Shown in pieces: positions 44,282 to 53,015 of a DNA stretch of 64,000 nt (its first letter is position 1; each line of letters opens with the position of its first letter). Origin of the DNA: Chryseobacterium ureilyticum (GTDB lineage: Bacteria > Bacteroidota > Bacteroidia > Flavobacteriales > Weeksellaceae). Under the pieces are notes generated by a model, which saw nothing but the letters and a program-made list of their open reading frames with translations, made no database searches and had not been told where the DNA came from. The DNA lies in the NCBI RefSeq assembly GCF_900156735.1, contig NZ_FTOL01000013.1, positions 1 to 64,000 of the forward strand. Direction: 5' to 3'. Made by a program: the position numbers and the translations under genes.

Positions 44282-45310
44282 TTAATTATCAAGTGTTGCC
44301 ACTAGATCTTTCCATTCTTGAAGCTCAGGAATTCCCGGCTTTCTTTTTCCGAAGAACTGAGCAATGAAGTCTCCTTCTTTGTTGAATACCTCAACGGCTG
44401 TAACTTCTCCGTCTTCTGTTGGTTTTTTAACGATCCAGGCTTCAGCAATTTTCGTTACATCCAGGTGAAGGTTGAAATCCGGATCCATTACATTGAACCA
44501 TTGCTGGTGCCAAAGTGTTTTCTTTACATTTCCTGTGTGAATCTGAATAATTCCTCTGTTTCCAACAAAAACCATGATCGGAGTGTTCTTTTCAGAAGCA
44601 TCTTCAAGGATATTAACGACTTTTGAATTATCAATTTTCTTGGTAAATCCTTCTGGTGCTAATCTTAAAGCCTGAGTTCTGCTTACTCCGAATTTTCTGG
44701 TCATCATGAAGAAATCATGAGTATCTTTTAATTCAGTCCATGCCTTTTTGAATCCTTCTACATCTATTTCTGCATCTGGTTTTTCAGCCTGCTTAGGAGC
44801 TACTGCTTCAAAAGTGAATGCCTGATGCTGATCTTCTGCTTTGAATTTCTCAACGATTGCATTGAAAGCTTCGTCATTACTATTTTTTGTTAAATAGATC
44901 TTATGCAAAGCCAATCCGTCTTTACCGAAGAACTGAAGGCTTTTTTTATCTCCCTCCACTACTGCAAATGCAAATTTCCAGTGGTTAAGGAAGATTCTAA
45001 GATCAATATCCTCCCCTACGAAAAGCTGTGCATGTGGGCTGCTGAAATCACCATTCTGATAGATTCCTTTTCTTTCATGAACACATTCATCATTACGGGT
45101 AAGAGCCATTACTTTTCCCAATTGCTCTGCCTCAGTAAGAATTCCTGGAAAATCAGGGTTCAAAACCACTACTTCCTCTCCTATGCTTGTCACTAATAGT
45201 TCAGCTTCACTCACTTCTAATTGTGCGGCTGCATTTCTTATTCTTATGTGTGGATTTTCTGCTTTCAGAGCTTCCCATTTTTCCTTTAAATCATTAACTA
45301 ATATGCTCAT
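44282..45310 (-). CDS. hmuS: Haemin-degrading/haemin-transfer factor (HemS/HmuS family)
   Basis: 342 residues made of two similar halves, as in HemS/ChuS. Half one has IRIRNAAAQLEVSEAELL and half two DFFMMTRKFGVSRTQALRLA. The conserved His is in RNDECVHERKGIY, and in half two FVGNRGIIQIHTGNVK lines the haem site. These cytoplasmic proteins receive haem from the ABC importer and store or degrade it. Last gene of the operon, 4 nt after the methyltransferase. Confidence 0.9.
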   Translation of the reverse strand: MSILVNDLKEKWEALKAENPHIRIRNAAAQLEVSEAELLVTSIGEEVVVLNPDFPGILTEAEQLGKVMALTRNDECVHERKGIYQNGDFSSPHAQLFVGEDIDLRIFLNHWKFAFAVVEGDKKSLQFFGKDGLALHKIYLTKNSNDEAFNAIVEKFKAEDQHQAFTFEAVAPKQAEKPDAEIDVEGFKKAWTELKDTHDFFMMTRKFGVSRTQALRLAPEGFTKKIDNSKVVNILEDASEKNTPIMVFVGNRGIIQIHTGNVKKTLWHQQWFNVMDPDFNLHLDVTKIAEAWIVKKPTEDGEVTAVEVFNKEGDFIAQFFGKRKPGIPELQEWKDLVATLDN

Positions 45311-45314
45311 TATC

Positions 45315-45965
45315 TTATTTTTTTATGGTTAAAATTGTATAAATTCTTTGTATTGTTTCGTTTCCTGTTTTGCTTTTTATCTGTTCTTCTTTTTCAGAAG
45401 TTTTCATTCTTTTAAAATGGCTTTTGGAAACAATTTCTTCCATTTCATCATTGTTGTACAAGGTAAAATCATAGGCTGTAAACGGTAGTTTCTCCATGAA
45501 ATCCCTTTGCCCGAAAGTAAGAACGAAAGTCCCGCTATCTTTTAAAACTCTATAGATTTCATTTAAAAATTCTACAGGATTTTCCCAGAAGTAAACGGTA
45601 TTTACGGTAAATATTTTATCAAAAGTTTCGTCATCAAACGGAAGTTTATTCCCTTCATACAGTACAAAGTCTGCCTTGTCTCCGAATTCTTTATTCAGTT
45701 TTCTGGCTTCATTATGCATGGTTTCTGAGATATCGATCCCTATGTATTTCAGACCTTGGGCAAGATTCAGGATATTCTTCACATGTCCTGCATTCCCGTG
45801 TCCTATTTCAAGAATCTCTTCGTCATCTTCTATTAAAAGAGTTCTGATACTTTCTAACGTCATGCCGATGTTAGTGGCATTCATCATTTCACCGATTTCT
45901 ATACCTTTTTCTCCCTGGGGATTGGCAAGATTTTGTGCAAGGATTTTTAGTTCTTCTTTTTCCAT
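45315..45965 (-). CDS. Class I SAM methyltransferase in the haem operon
   Basis: 216 residues. SAM-binding loop ILEIGHGNAGHVKNILNLA, then GIDISETMHNEA, and the post-I motif LPFDDETFDKIFTVNTVYFW typical of methyltransferase domain 11. No Cys cluster for a radical SAM enzyme. It lies 2 nt after hmuV and 4 nt before hmuS, so it is certainly part of the operon, but its target is unknown. A role in handling haem or a haem product is only inferred from position. Confidence 0.85.
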   Translation of the reverse strand: MEKEELKILAQNLANPQGEKGIEIGEMMNATNIGMTLESIRTLLIEDDEEILEIGHGNAGHVKNILNLAQGLKYIGIDISETMHNEARKLNKEFGDKADFVLYEGNKLPFDDETFDKIFTVNTVYFWENPVEFLNEIYRVLKDSGTFVLTFGQRDFMEKLPFTAYDFTLYNNDEMEEIVSKSHFKRMKTSEKEEQIKSKTGNETIQRIYTILTIKK

Positions 45966-45967
45966 GG

Positions 45968-46741
45968 TTATCCAAAAATGATCATTGGGTTATTCGTAAT
46001 AGGATGTCCGCAAATGGTACATGGAAAGTTGTAAGCTTTAGTTATTGTTTCGGCTGTAAAAACCTCTTCCGGTGTTCCATAGGCAGATACTTTTCCTGAT
46101 TTCATTAAGAGTATCTTATCTGCAAATTGAGCAGCAAGGTTCAGATCATGTAAAACAACAATTGCACTGTTTGCTTTCTTCGTAAAATTCTTAATAATCT
46201 CCAATGCTTTGTACTGATGTTTTACATCGAGATTATTTAAAGGTTCATCTAAAAACACAAGCTTATGAGTAATATTATTTTGTAGCTGAGCCATTACTCT
46301 TGACAGATGAACACGTTGCTTTTCTCCACCTGACAATGTATTGTAATCTCTGTCTTTCAGGTGAAAAACGTCTGTTTCATACATCATATTATTCATTGCT
46401 TCAAAATCTTCTTTTCCCGGCTGTGCATCAAAGTAAGGATACCTTCCCATCATCACTACGTCTTTTACCTGTAAAGGAATCTCGTTGGAATTATGCTGCG
46501 AAAATTTGGATTTATGCTGAGACAATTCTTTTACATCCCAATCTGCAATAGGTTTATCTTTAAATAAAATATTGGTTTTCCCTTCTTTAACTTCATTGGC
46601 AAGAACACTTAAAAGACTGGACTTTCCTGCTCCGTTAGGACCTACAATTGCTAAAAACTCTCCATAGCCTAATGATACGTCTACACTGTCAAGAATTTTA
46701 AAATTCCTGTGAAGGTAATTGATCTGATGTGCTTTTATCAT
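45968..46741 (-). CDS. hmuV: Haem ABC transporter ATP-binding protein
   Basis: 257-residue ATPase of the HmuTUV importer. Walker A GPNGAGKSSLL, signature LSGGEKQRVHLSR, Walker B LVFLDEPLNNLD and switch His in VVLHDLNLAAQF. The C-terminus has an unusual CTICGHP segment that could bind metal. It overlaps hmuU by 1 nt (TAATG). Confidence 0.93.
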   Translation of the reverse strand: MIKAHQINYLHRNFKILDSVDVSLGYGEFLAIVGPNGAGKSSLLSVLANEVKEGKTNILFKDKPIADWDVKELSQHKSKFSQHNSNEIPLQVKDVVMMGRYPYFDAQPGKEDFEAMNNMMYETDVFHLKDRDYNTLSGGEKQRVHLSRVMAQLQNNITHKLVFLDEPLNNLDVKHQYKALEIIKNFTKKANSAIVVLHDLNLAAQFADKILLMKSGKVSAYGTPEEVFTAETITKAYNFPCTICGHPITNNPMIIFG

Positions 46742-47781
46742 TAGAGTGATTTTTTAAATTTAATTAAAATAGCAATAAAAATCGGTCCTCCGATCAGTGA
46801 GGTTAAAATACCAATCGGCAGTTCGGATGGTGCCACAATACTTCTGCTGATGGTATCTGCAATTAAGAGTAAAATGCTTCCTAAAATAGCAGACAATGGC
46901 AAAATAAAAACATAGTTCGACTTAAATAAAAGTCTTAAAATGTAAGGCACAATAAGCCCTACAAAACCTATTGTCCCCGAAAATGCCACACAGGTTCCTA
47001 TCATCAGAGAAGTGATAATCACAATCTGCTTTTTAAGCCTTTCTACATTGATTCCTAAGTGCTGTGCGTCTCTTTCTCCAAGCATCATTGCATTCAAAGC
47101 TTTTCCTTTTGGTAATAAAACGATGTAAGAAATGATCATCACCACTACCAAAACAATATTCTTGGTCCAGGTTGCTGCTGCAAGGCTTCCCATATTCCAG
47201 AATGACAGGTCTCTCAACTGCTCATCTTTTGAAATATAGATCAGGAATCCCGTAATTGAGAAACCAATGGAAGTAATTGCCACTCCGCTTAACAGCATCA
47301 TAACAACGTTTGTTTTCCCTGCGCTTGTAGAAATCCTGTACACCAACATCATTGCAAGTAAAGCTCCTATAAAAGCTGAAATTCCTACTAACGAAAACTG
47401 TACGATTTCAGGAAGATATTGTTTAAAGTGTCCTCCCAAAACGATAGCAAATGCTGCCAGAAGTGTAGCTCCTGACGTTAAACCAATTGCTTCACCCGTT
47501 GCCAAAGGATTTTTAAACAAACCTTGTAACGTAGTTCCTGAAACAGCAAGCATACTTCCAATCAGGATTGCCATGATAATTCTGGAGGTTCTTACATCCC
47601 AGATTACATATTTGTCACTTAACGATAAATTCGGATCACCTTGAATAAATTGGTTTAAGACAGTAAACGGTGAGACACCATTGAAATCATAAACGCCAAT
47701 ATAAAGTGCCACAACAGCCAGTATAACCAGCAATATGGCACTTATTGTAAGATAAAAGTATAGTTTACTTTGTGTTTTCAA
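46741..47781 (-). CDS. hmuU: Haem ABC transporter permease (FecCD family)
   Basis: 346 residues, about ten membrane helices, inner-membrane channel of the importer. Family motifs: WDVRTSRIIMAILIGSMLAVSGTTLQGLFKNPLA, read here as two parts, GERDAQHLGINVERLK for the ATPase contact, and GTIGFVGLIVPYILRLL. The start overlaps the end of hmuT by 17 nt, showing translational coupling. Confidence 0.92.
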   Translation of the reverse strand: MKTQSKLYFYLTISAILLVILAVVALYIGVYDFNGVSPFTVLNQFIQGDPNLSLSDKYVIWDVRTSRIIMAILIGSMLAVSGTTLQGLFKNPLATGEAIGLTSGATLLAAFAIVLGGHFKQYLPEIVQFSLVGISAFIGALLAMMLVYRISTSAGKTNVVMMLLSGVAITSIGFSITGFLIYISKDEQLRDLSFWNMGSLAAATWTKNIVLVVVMIISYIVLLPKGKALNAMMLGERDAQHLGINVERLKKQIVIITSLMIGTCVAFSGTIGFVGLIVPYILRLLFKSNYVFILPLSAILGSILLLIADTISRSIVAPSELPIGILTSLIGGPIFIAILIKFKKSL

Positions 47782-48643
47782 TTAAAAGTTTGTTTAATCC
47801 TACTGCTGCTTCTCCTAGTCTCGGTCCGAAACCTGACACTAATCCTCCATCCATCGCGATGATCTTCTTGTTTTTCCCGGCATTGGTTTGGGAAACACCC
47901 GGCATTTTAAGTGCGCCTTCGTTTCCGCCAGCTCCCTGTAATCCTGTTTCAAAGAAGAACAGTACATCTGGGTTAGCTTTTACCACAGCTTCCGGAGTTA
48001 ACGGTTTGAAATCTTCAAAATCATTCACTGCATTCTCTCCTCCTGCAAGGTTGATCAATGAAGCCATCGGTGTATTTTTACCGGCAACCATAAGCATATT
48101 TCCTCTTGCGTAGATGAACAATACTTTCGGTTTTTTAGCAAGTGGCTGTACTTGTTTAAGGTCTGCGTCTATTTTATCGTTTAATTTCTGATAATCTGTA
48201 TTTCCAACTGCTTTTGCAACGTCTTCGATTAACTTTTTAGTTCCTTCAACAGTGTATTCCTGCTTGAAAACTTCTGCTTTAATCCCTGAAGTTTTGATTT
48301 TTCCTAATAATTCAGGATTGATATCTTTATCTGAAGCAAGAATCAAAGTAGGGCTTACAGCCATGATCGGCTCAATAGTCATCGATCTTACGTGTCCTAA
48401 ATCTTTAGCTGTTGCTTTTAAGCTTTCAGGGTAAGTGCTGGTAACGTCTGTTCCCACGATTTCTTTTTCGTGACCTAAAGCACTTACGATTTCAGTAACT
48501 CCACCGCTTAGGGAAACGATTTTATTGTTGGTTTTCGGAGCTTCAGAGGTAGCTTCTGTTGTATTTTCTTTTTTGGCACCTTCTTCTTTTTTGCAAGAGT
48601 ACACTGCTACAAGAACAGAAGCTGCAAGGATAAATTTCTTCAT
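47765..48643 (-). CDS. hmuT: Haem-binding lipoprotein of the ABC importer
   Basis: 292 residues, lipoprotein signal MKKFILAASVLVAVYSC and a charged linker. Class III binding-protein fold: RIVSLSG-like start (KIVSLSGGVTEIVSALGHE), VGTDVTSTYPESLK, DLGHVRSMTIEPIM, the GNTPMASLINLAGGENAV-like segment and GFGPRLGEAAVGL. Delivers haem in the periplasm to HmuUV. Confidence 0.92.
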   Translation of the reverse strand: MKKFILAASVLVAVYSCKKEEGAKKENTTEATSEAPKTNNKIVSLSGGVTEIVSALGHEKEIVGTDVTSTYPESLKATAKDLGHVRSMTIEPIMAVSPTLILASDKDINPELLGKIKTSGIKAEVFKQEYTVEGTKKLIEDVAKAVGNTDYQKLNDKIDADLKQVQPLAKKPKVLFIYARGNMLMVAGKNTPMASLINLAGGENAVNDFEDFKPLTPEAVVKANPDVLFFFETGLQGAGGNEGALKMPGVSQTNAGKNKKIIAMDGGLVSGFGPRLGEAAVGLNKLLIENTK

Positions 48644-48664
48644 GATATACTATTATTTGATTTA

Positions 48665-49795
48665 TTATAATGGATCGAAGTCAAAGCTTGTGAAACCACG
48701 TTCTCCTGCTTTACTTTTCATGGAGCGGAATTTCACTTTAAAATAAAAGCCATTGGTGTCTTTCAGAATAAAGAAACGGTCTGAATACACAAACGGAACA
48801 GGGTTATCTGACGTTCCGGTAGTAGTTCTCCATTTATCTCCAATAGCTCTGTGATCATTGAAAACAAACTTACCTGGATCTACATCCTTTAATTTAAATG
48901 CTGCATATGCCTGTTCAAGATTTCCGGTAACATTTACCTGATATGCACCTACTCCTTCAAGTGTATTAATGGTTACAAAATCTGCATAGAAGTAACTTCC
49001 GGCACTCGTTGTAGGTCCCATAAATACTTCATTGGTGAATGTTGTAAATCCAATATCCCAGCTCTTTTTCTTAGGCTGAATCTTTGCAGGCATTCCTGTT
49101 TTAAGATTGAAAAAGGCAAAATTATATTCGGGATCTTTAGCAATGATATATTCTTCAATTTTGCTTCCGTCTTTCACATCAGCGTAACGGATTTTGTATC
49201 CATTGGCAGCTCTCAGAATCTGAACTTTTTTCCATCCTATAATATCTCCGGACAATGATACTGAACCTGGACCGATATTGGAAACAGCTGGAATTTCTCT
49301 TCCTAAATTAATCAGATAAATAGGGTTTTCGGCATCGTTTTCTTTAATAGGGTCAATTCCTGTGGTCTGTGTCAAGAAATTACCATTCGGGTTGTCAACA
49401 TACTTCATGTTTTCAGCATCAAATGTTCCTACCTGAGCAATTTCCTTCAAATTGGTAATATCCGATTCTTTTACTTTACTGATATCTGTAGCATTAGGTA
49501 TTTTGATTACTGTCATAGCTAGAGATCCGTTCATGATGACTCTGAAATCATCACCGGTATAGAAACCAAGACTCCAGTCTGTTCGTTTATTAATCGTTTT
49601 TCTGGGTTCTTTCTCGTCTTTTACCATATCACTCAGGTCAATCCAAACCTGATTCGGTTCAGTAGCTCCTCCCACCGGAACATCCACCGAAGAACCGGCG
49701 ATAGGTGGTGCGGGAACTTTATCCTCGTCAGCAGAAACACAAGATTGTGCAGCTAGCATTACGGAAAGGATAGAGAATATTTTTAAATACTTCAT
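48665..49795 (-). CDS. hmuY: HmuY-family haemophore lipoprotein
   Basis: 376 residues, lipobox signal ending MLAAQSC. HmuY-like features are TDWSLGFYTGDDFRVIMNG, KKSWDIGFTTFTNEVFMGP and a C-terminal FILKDTNGFYFKVKFRSM. HmuY proteins sit on the outer surface, take haem from host proteins and pass it to the TonB receptor. It is longer than the Porphyromonas protein and appears to contain two HmuY-like halves. 13 nt after hmuR. Confidence 0.88.
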   Translation of the reverse strand: MKYLKIFSILSVMLAAQSCVSADEDKVPAPPIAGSSVDVPVGGATEPNQVWIDLSDMVKDEKEPRKTINKRTDWSLGFYTGDDFRVIMNGSLAMTVIKIPNATDISKVKESDITNLKEIAQVGTFDAENMKYVDNPNGNFLTQTTGIDPIKENDAENPIYLINLGREIPAVSNIGPGSVSLSGDIIGWKKVQILRAANGYKIRYADVKDGSKIEEYIIAKDPEYNFAFFNLKTGMPAKIQPKKKSWDIGFTTFTNEVFMGPTTSAGSYFYADFVTINTLEGVGAYQVNVTGNLEQAYAAFKLKDVDPGKFVFNDHRAIGDKWRTTTGTSDNPVPFVYSDRFFILKDTNGFYFKVKFRSMKSKAGERGFTSFDFDPL

Positions 49796-49808
49796 AGTAA
49801 TTTATTAT

Positions 49809-51923
49809 TTAAAATTGAAAGGTTAATCTGGCAAAGTAGCTTCTACCATAGTACAAATTCACGATACCTGTAGGAGCTGTTATAGAATGAGCCTCTGCCT
49901 TCATAGCTGTAGAATTGATACTGGTAACATCAAAGATATTTTTCACTCCGGCTGAAAGTTCCAGATGATCTTTCCAGAACGGCTGGCTTACAATGAAATC
50001 CATCATATGAAAACCGTCTGTTCTACCAAGTCTAAACCCTTTTTGTTCATTTTCAAAAACATACAATCTTCCTGGTCCTGTATATTTATAGTAAAGAGCA
50101 AATGAAGTTCCCGGATTCTTCAGCTTATAGTTGGCTGCAGCTCCTGCCTGAAACTGGAACTGATAATCTGTAGGTGAAGTATGGTTCATTGAGTTCATTG
50201 ATACCGAAGTTCCTCCCAAAGCACTTCTTAAGGAAAGTCCAAACTGATCTTTTTTGAAATCTACATTGGCAGAGAACAACATATTTCTGTATTTGTCCAT
50301 ATTCCTGAACTGGTAGGTAGAAGGATCTTTTATAAGAAGCATCTCTATTTTGTCCCGCACATCGAGGTATAAACCACTTACGCTATATGCAATCTTCCAA
50401 TCATTACCCGTTACAAAATTCTGATCCCAGAATGCCCCTGTAGAGAAACCTTTCTCTGGTGTCAAATCAGGGTTTCCTTGAATGTTATGATTAAGATTTA
50501 CAAAAAATGTATACAGTTCCTCGTAAGTCGGAAAACGATTTGCTGTACCTGCAACAAGTCTTAAATTGGAATTTTCAGACGTTTTATATCTTGCAGAAAG
50601 TGAATAATTAAACTGATTATTGAATTTTTCACTCACTGAAAGTCTGGCTCCGGGTCTTACTGAGAATTTATCAGAAATATTCCATTCTCCTGAAATAAAG
50701 TTCGAGTATGTAAAAAGTGTTCTGTTGATCGCTTTCTGAAAAAACTTCCCGGCAATCAAAGAAGCATAACCATCCGTATAATCGAGTTCATAACCTAATT
50801 GAAAATCAAAAGTTTTACTATCAAGGAAATTACTAAACATCCCTCTTGAATAGATAACGTTCGTTTTATAGTAAGATCGTTCTTCTTCTTTATCTAAGAC
50901 AGATCTGTTGGGAATGTCATAATTATAATCATAAAACTTTCTATCCTGGTTCTGGTAAGAAAAATCTCCCATATACTGAATATGCCCCAGATTTGTCTGG
51001 ATATTGAACTGATGAATCCATCTGCTCGTATTATATTCTCTATCATAACCTCTGTATAAAGCTCCACCATTTCCGTCATTCAGAGGATCTATGTTTACTT
51101 CCGGATTATAGAAATTAAATTTCTCTTTAAGATAAGAAAGCTTATAATAGAAAGAGGTTTTGTTTTTTGTATATCGAATTAATGCGGAAGCATCATATTG
51201 ATCTTTAGGATTCCATTCGTATCCTCTTCTTAGATCAGTTTCAAAATATTTATACCCTTTTTTATCTCCTTCATAGCCCATAAACTGATTATGGTTGAAG
51301 TTAATATTTGCAAACCAATTATTATCAATATTATAATCTAAGTTTATATTCTGGATATGTCTTCCGTTTCCTTTTTTCTTAATGTCGTAGTTATTTCTTA
51401 CCGTTTCTTCTTGAGAAGAAGCTCTTACACTGATCTTTTTTGAACTTCCTTTCTTGGTAATGATATTGATAACTCCGGCAAGTGCACCGTTTCCATATTC
51501 TACTCCCATACTTCCCTTCACAATCTCGATTCTTTCGATGTTGTTCAGAGATAATTTGGTAAGATCTATATTACTTCCTAAACCTGTATCTCCTACAACG
51601 GGAATATTATCGATAAGGATTTTCACATAGCTACCATCTAATCCCATCATATTGGCAGTAGAGTTTCCTGAACGTGTATCTGGAGTGATTTGAATGTTAA
51701 GACTTTGATTTAAAACATCAGCCACATTGGTAGCAGCCATGTTTTTGATCTGTTCAGCATCTATTACTTCAACCTTATATATTGATTTGTTGATGGATCG
51801 CTGCATGTATTGCCCCGTGATGACAACTTCTTCAATTTTCTTTTGATTAAGAGAATCCTTTTCTTGTGCATTCATCCAAAAAGCAATGGATAATGAAAGA
51901 ATGGAAAGCACTTTCTTCTTCAT
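49809..51923 (-). CDS. hmuR: TonB-dependent haem receptor
   Basis: 704-residue outer-membrane receptor. Signal MKKKVLSILSLSIAFWMNAQ, plug domain with EVVITGQYMQRSINKSIY, IRIEIVKG-like NIERIEIVKGSMGVEYG and GALAGVINIITKKG, then a 22-strand barrel ending in FARLTFQF. The NPDLTPEKG and YRNMLFSANVDF segments are typical of barrel TonB_dep_Rec. First gene of the operon, with an operator shared with the divergent T9SS gene. Confidence 0.93.
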   Translation of the reverse strand: MKKKVLSILSLSIAFWMNAQEKDSLNQKKIEEVVITGQYMQRSINKSIYKVEVIDAEQIKNMAATNVADVLNQSLNIQITPDTRSGNSTANMMGLDGSYVKILIDNIPVVGDTGLGSNIDLTKLSLNNIERIEIVKGSMGVEYGNGALAGVINIITKKGSSKKISVRASSQEETVRNNYDIKKKGNGRHIQNINLDYNIDNNWFANINFNHNQFMGYEGDKKGYKYFETDLRRGYEWNPKDQYDASALIRYTKNKTSFYYKLSYLKEKFNFYNPEVNIDPLNDGNGGALYRGYDREYNTSRWIHQFNIQTNLGHIQYMGDFSYQNQDRKFYDYNYDIPNRSVLDKEEERSYYKTNVIYSRGMFSNFLDSKTFDFQLGYELDYTDGYASLIAGKFFQKAINRTLFTYSNFISGEWNISDKFSVRPGARLSVSEKFNNQFNYSLSARYKTSENSNLRLVAGTANRFPTYEELYTFFVNLNHNIQGNPDLTPEKGFSTGAFWDQNFVTGNDWKIAYSVSGLYLDVRDKIEMLLIKDPSTYQFRNMDKYRNMLFSANVDFKKDQFGLSLRSALGGTSVSMNSMNHTSPTDYQFQFQAGAAANYKLKNPGTSFALYYKYTGPGRLYVFENEQKGFRLGRTDGFHMMDFIVSQPFWKDHLELSAGVKNIFDVTSINSTAMKAEAHSITAPTGIVNLYYGRSYFARLTFQF

Positions 51924-51940
51924 AACGGTAAAAATTTCGA

Positions 51941-51948
51941 CAAATATA
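51941..51948 (-). promoter_or_regulatory. hmuR -7 box
   Basis: TATATTTG on the minus strand, 17 nt before the ATG at 51923. The left arm of the divergent promoter module (51955-51969) lies just upstream of it. Confidence 0.6.
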
Positions 51949-51952
51949 AAAC

Positions 51953-52008
51953 TTTTATTTAGAATGATTAAAAATAAATATATACTTTTGTATAATAATT
52001 CTAAATAA
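51953..52008 (+). promoter_or_regulatory. 56-bp promoter/operator module, copy 1
   Basis: A -7 box TACTTTTG (51983-51990) lies between two inverted 15-nt arms: TTATTTAGAATGATT (51955-51969) and AATAATTCTAAATAA (51994-52008). The left arm covers the -33 position and the right arm the start of transcription. 52 of 56 bases match copy 2 at 52942-52997. Confidence 0.7.
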
Positions 52009-52018
52009 AGATTGAGCT

Positions 52019-52831
52019 ATGAAATTAAAATTACTTTTAGGAACTTTGATGTTTACCGCTTTTACAGCTAAGGCTCAGGTGCCTACCATCCACGAAAACT
52101 TTGATAATTTTACAATTGGAAATACTACATTCCCACAGTTTGGCTGGTCTGCAATAACAGCTCCTATGGTAACGATCCCGGGACCACCACCTGTTCCGCC
52201 AAGAATGCTTGTAGCAGGAACTACTAACAGAGCCGTTCAGTCATATTCAGGAACTAATGCTACAGGGTCATCGTATTTAATATCACCTCAGATACAGGCT
52301 CCTACAGGAGATAAAAGCGTTACATTTAATGCTACTTTGGTAGATCCATCTCCTGGTACGGGAACTATTCAGGTAGGTCTTGCCTCTAACCCTGCGGATA
52401 TGGCTACATTTGTACCGGTAGGAGATCCAGCTACCGTAACCACTATAGGAGTTATTAAAAATATAAGTGTAAACATTCCAGCTTCATCATCGTCTTACAT
52501 CGTATTTAAATTTACACCCACTTCTGTTCATACTGCGATCCAGATTGATGATGTAGTGTATGACACCGCTGCTTCATTAGGAGTAAATGATAAAGCTTTC
52601 TCAAAAGAAGAAGTTAAATTCGTTGTAAATTCAGATAATACTTCTCTTGAATTTATTTCTAAGAAAGATCTTAAAAACATTAAAATCTATTCTTCAGCTG
52701 GTCAGAAAACAACGGAAGGAAAACCTAGCGGACAGAGATTTAATATCAGTAATCTGAAGACTGGTGTTTATTTTATCGTGATAGAAACTGCTGATGGAAA
52801 AACCATTCAATCAAAATTCATTAAGAAATAA
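52019..52831 (+). CDS. Choice-of-anchor J-like T9SS-sorted protein
   Basis: 270 residues, signal MKLKLLLGTLMFTAFTAKAQ. The domain starting IHENFDNFTIGNTTFPQFGW and including SSYLISPQI and IQIDDVVYDTA is like the choice-of-anchor J / cleaved-adhesin fold. The C-terminus (LKNIKIYSSAGQ ... GVYFIVIETADGKTIQSKFIKK, quoted in parts) is a T9SS sorting domain. Divergent from hmuR and sharing its operator, so probably a secreted haem- or iron-linked surface protein. A Pro-rich loop (PGPPPVPPR) is unusual. Confidence 0.78.
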   Translation: MKLKLLLGTLMFTAFTAKAQVPTIHENFDNFTIGNTTFPQFGWSAITAPMVTIPGPPPVPPRMLVAGTTNRAVQSYSGTNATGSSYLISPQIQAPTGDKSVTFNATLVDPSPGTGTIQVGLASNPADMATFVPVGDPATVTTIGVIKNISVNIPASSSSYIVFKFTPTSVHTAIQIDDVVYDTAASLGVNDKAFSKEEVKFVVNSDNTSLEFISKKDLKNIKIYSSAGQKTTEGKPSGQRFNISNLKTGVYFIVIETADGKTIQSKFIKK

Positions 52832-52861
52832 GGTTTATTAGACTATTATTCACCTTTATAG

Positions 52862-52891
52862 AGCCGGAAGATGCATTTCTTTCGGCTTTTA
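52862..52891 (+). terminator. Terminator after the choice-of-anchor gene
   Basis: AGCCGGAAGA (52862-52871) and TCTTTCGGCT (52878-52887) pair with one wobble; TTTTATTTT follows. Confidence 0.8.
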
Positions 52892-52941
52892 TTTTACTCT
52901 AAACGTCCCTGCTAAGTTGTAAAACACGATAAAAATCATGT

Positions 52942-52997
52942 TTTTATTTAGAATCATTAAAAATAAATATATACTTTTGTGGAATCATTCTAAATAA
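52942..52997 (+). promoter_or_regulatory. 56-bp promoter/operator module, copy 2
   Basis: Same layout as copy 1: arm TTATTTAGAATCATT, -7 box TACTTTTG (52972-52979), arm AATCATTCTAAATAA. Four differences from copy 1, all in arm or spacer positions. Start codon 18 nt after the module. Confidence 0.7.
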
Positions 52998-53015
52998 TGA
53001 ATTAAAAAATAAGTT

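Noticed and set aside
46741..47781. The 17-nt overlap of hmuT and hmuU as a sign of frameshift
   Set aside because: Both proteins are complete at their ends, and overlaps of this size are normal for coupled translation.
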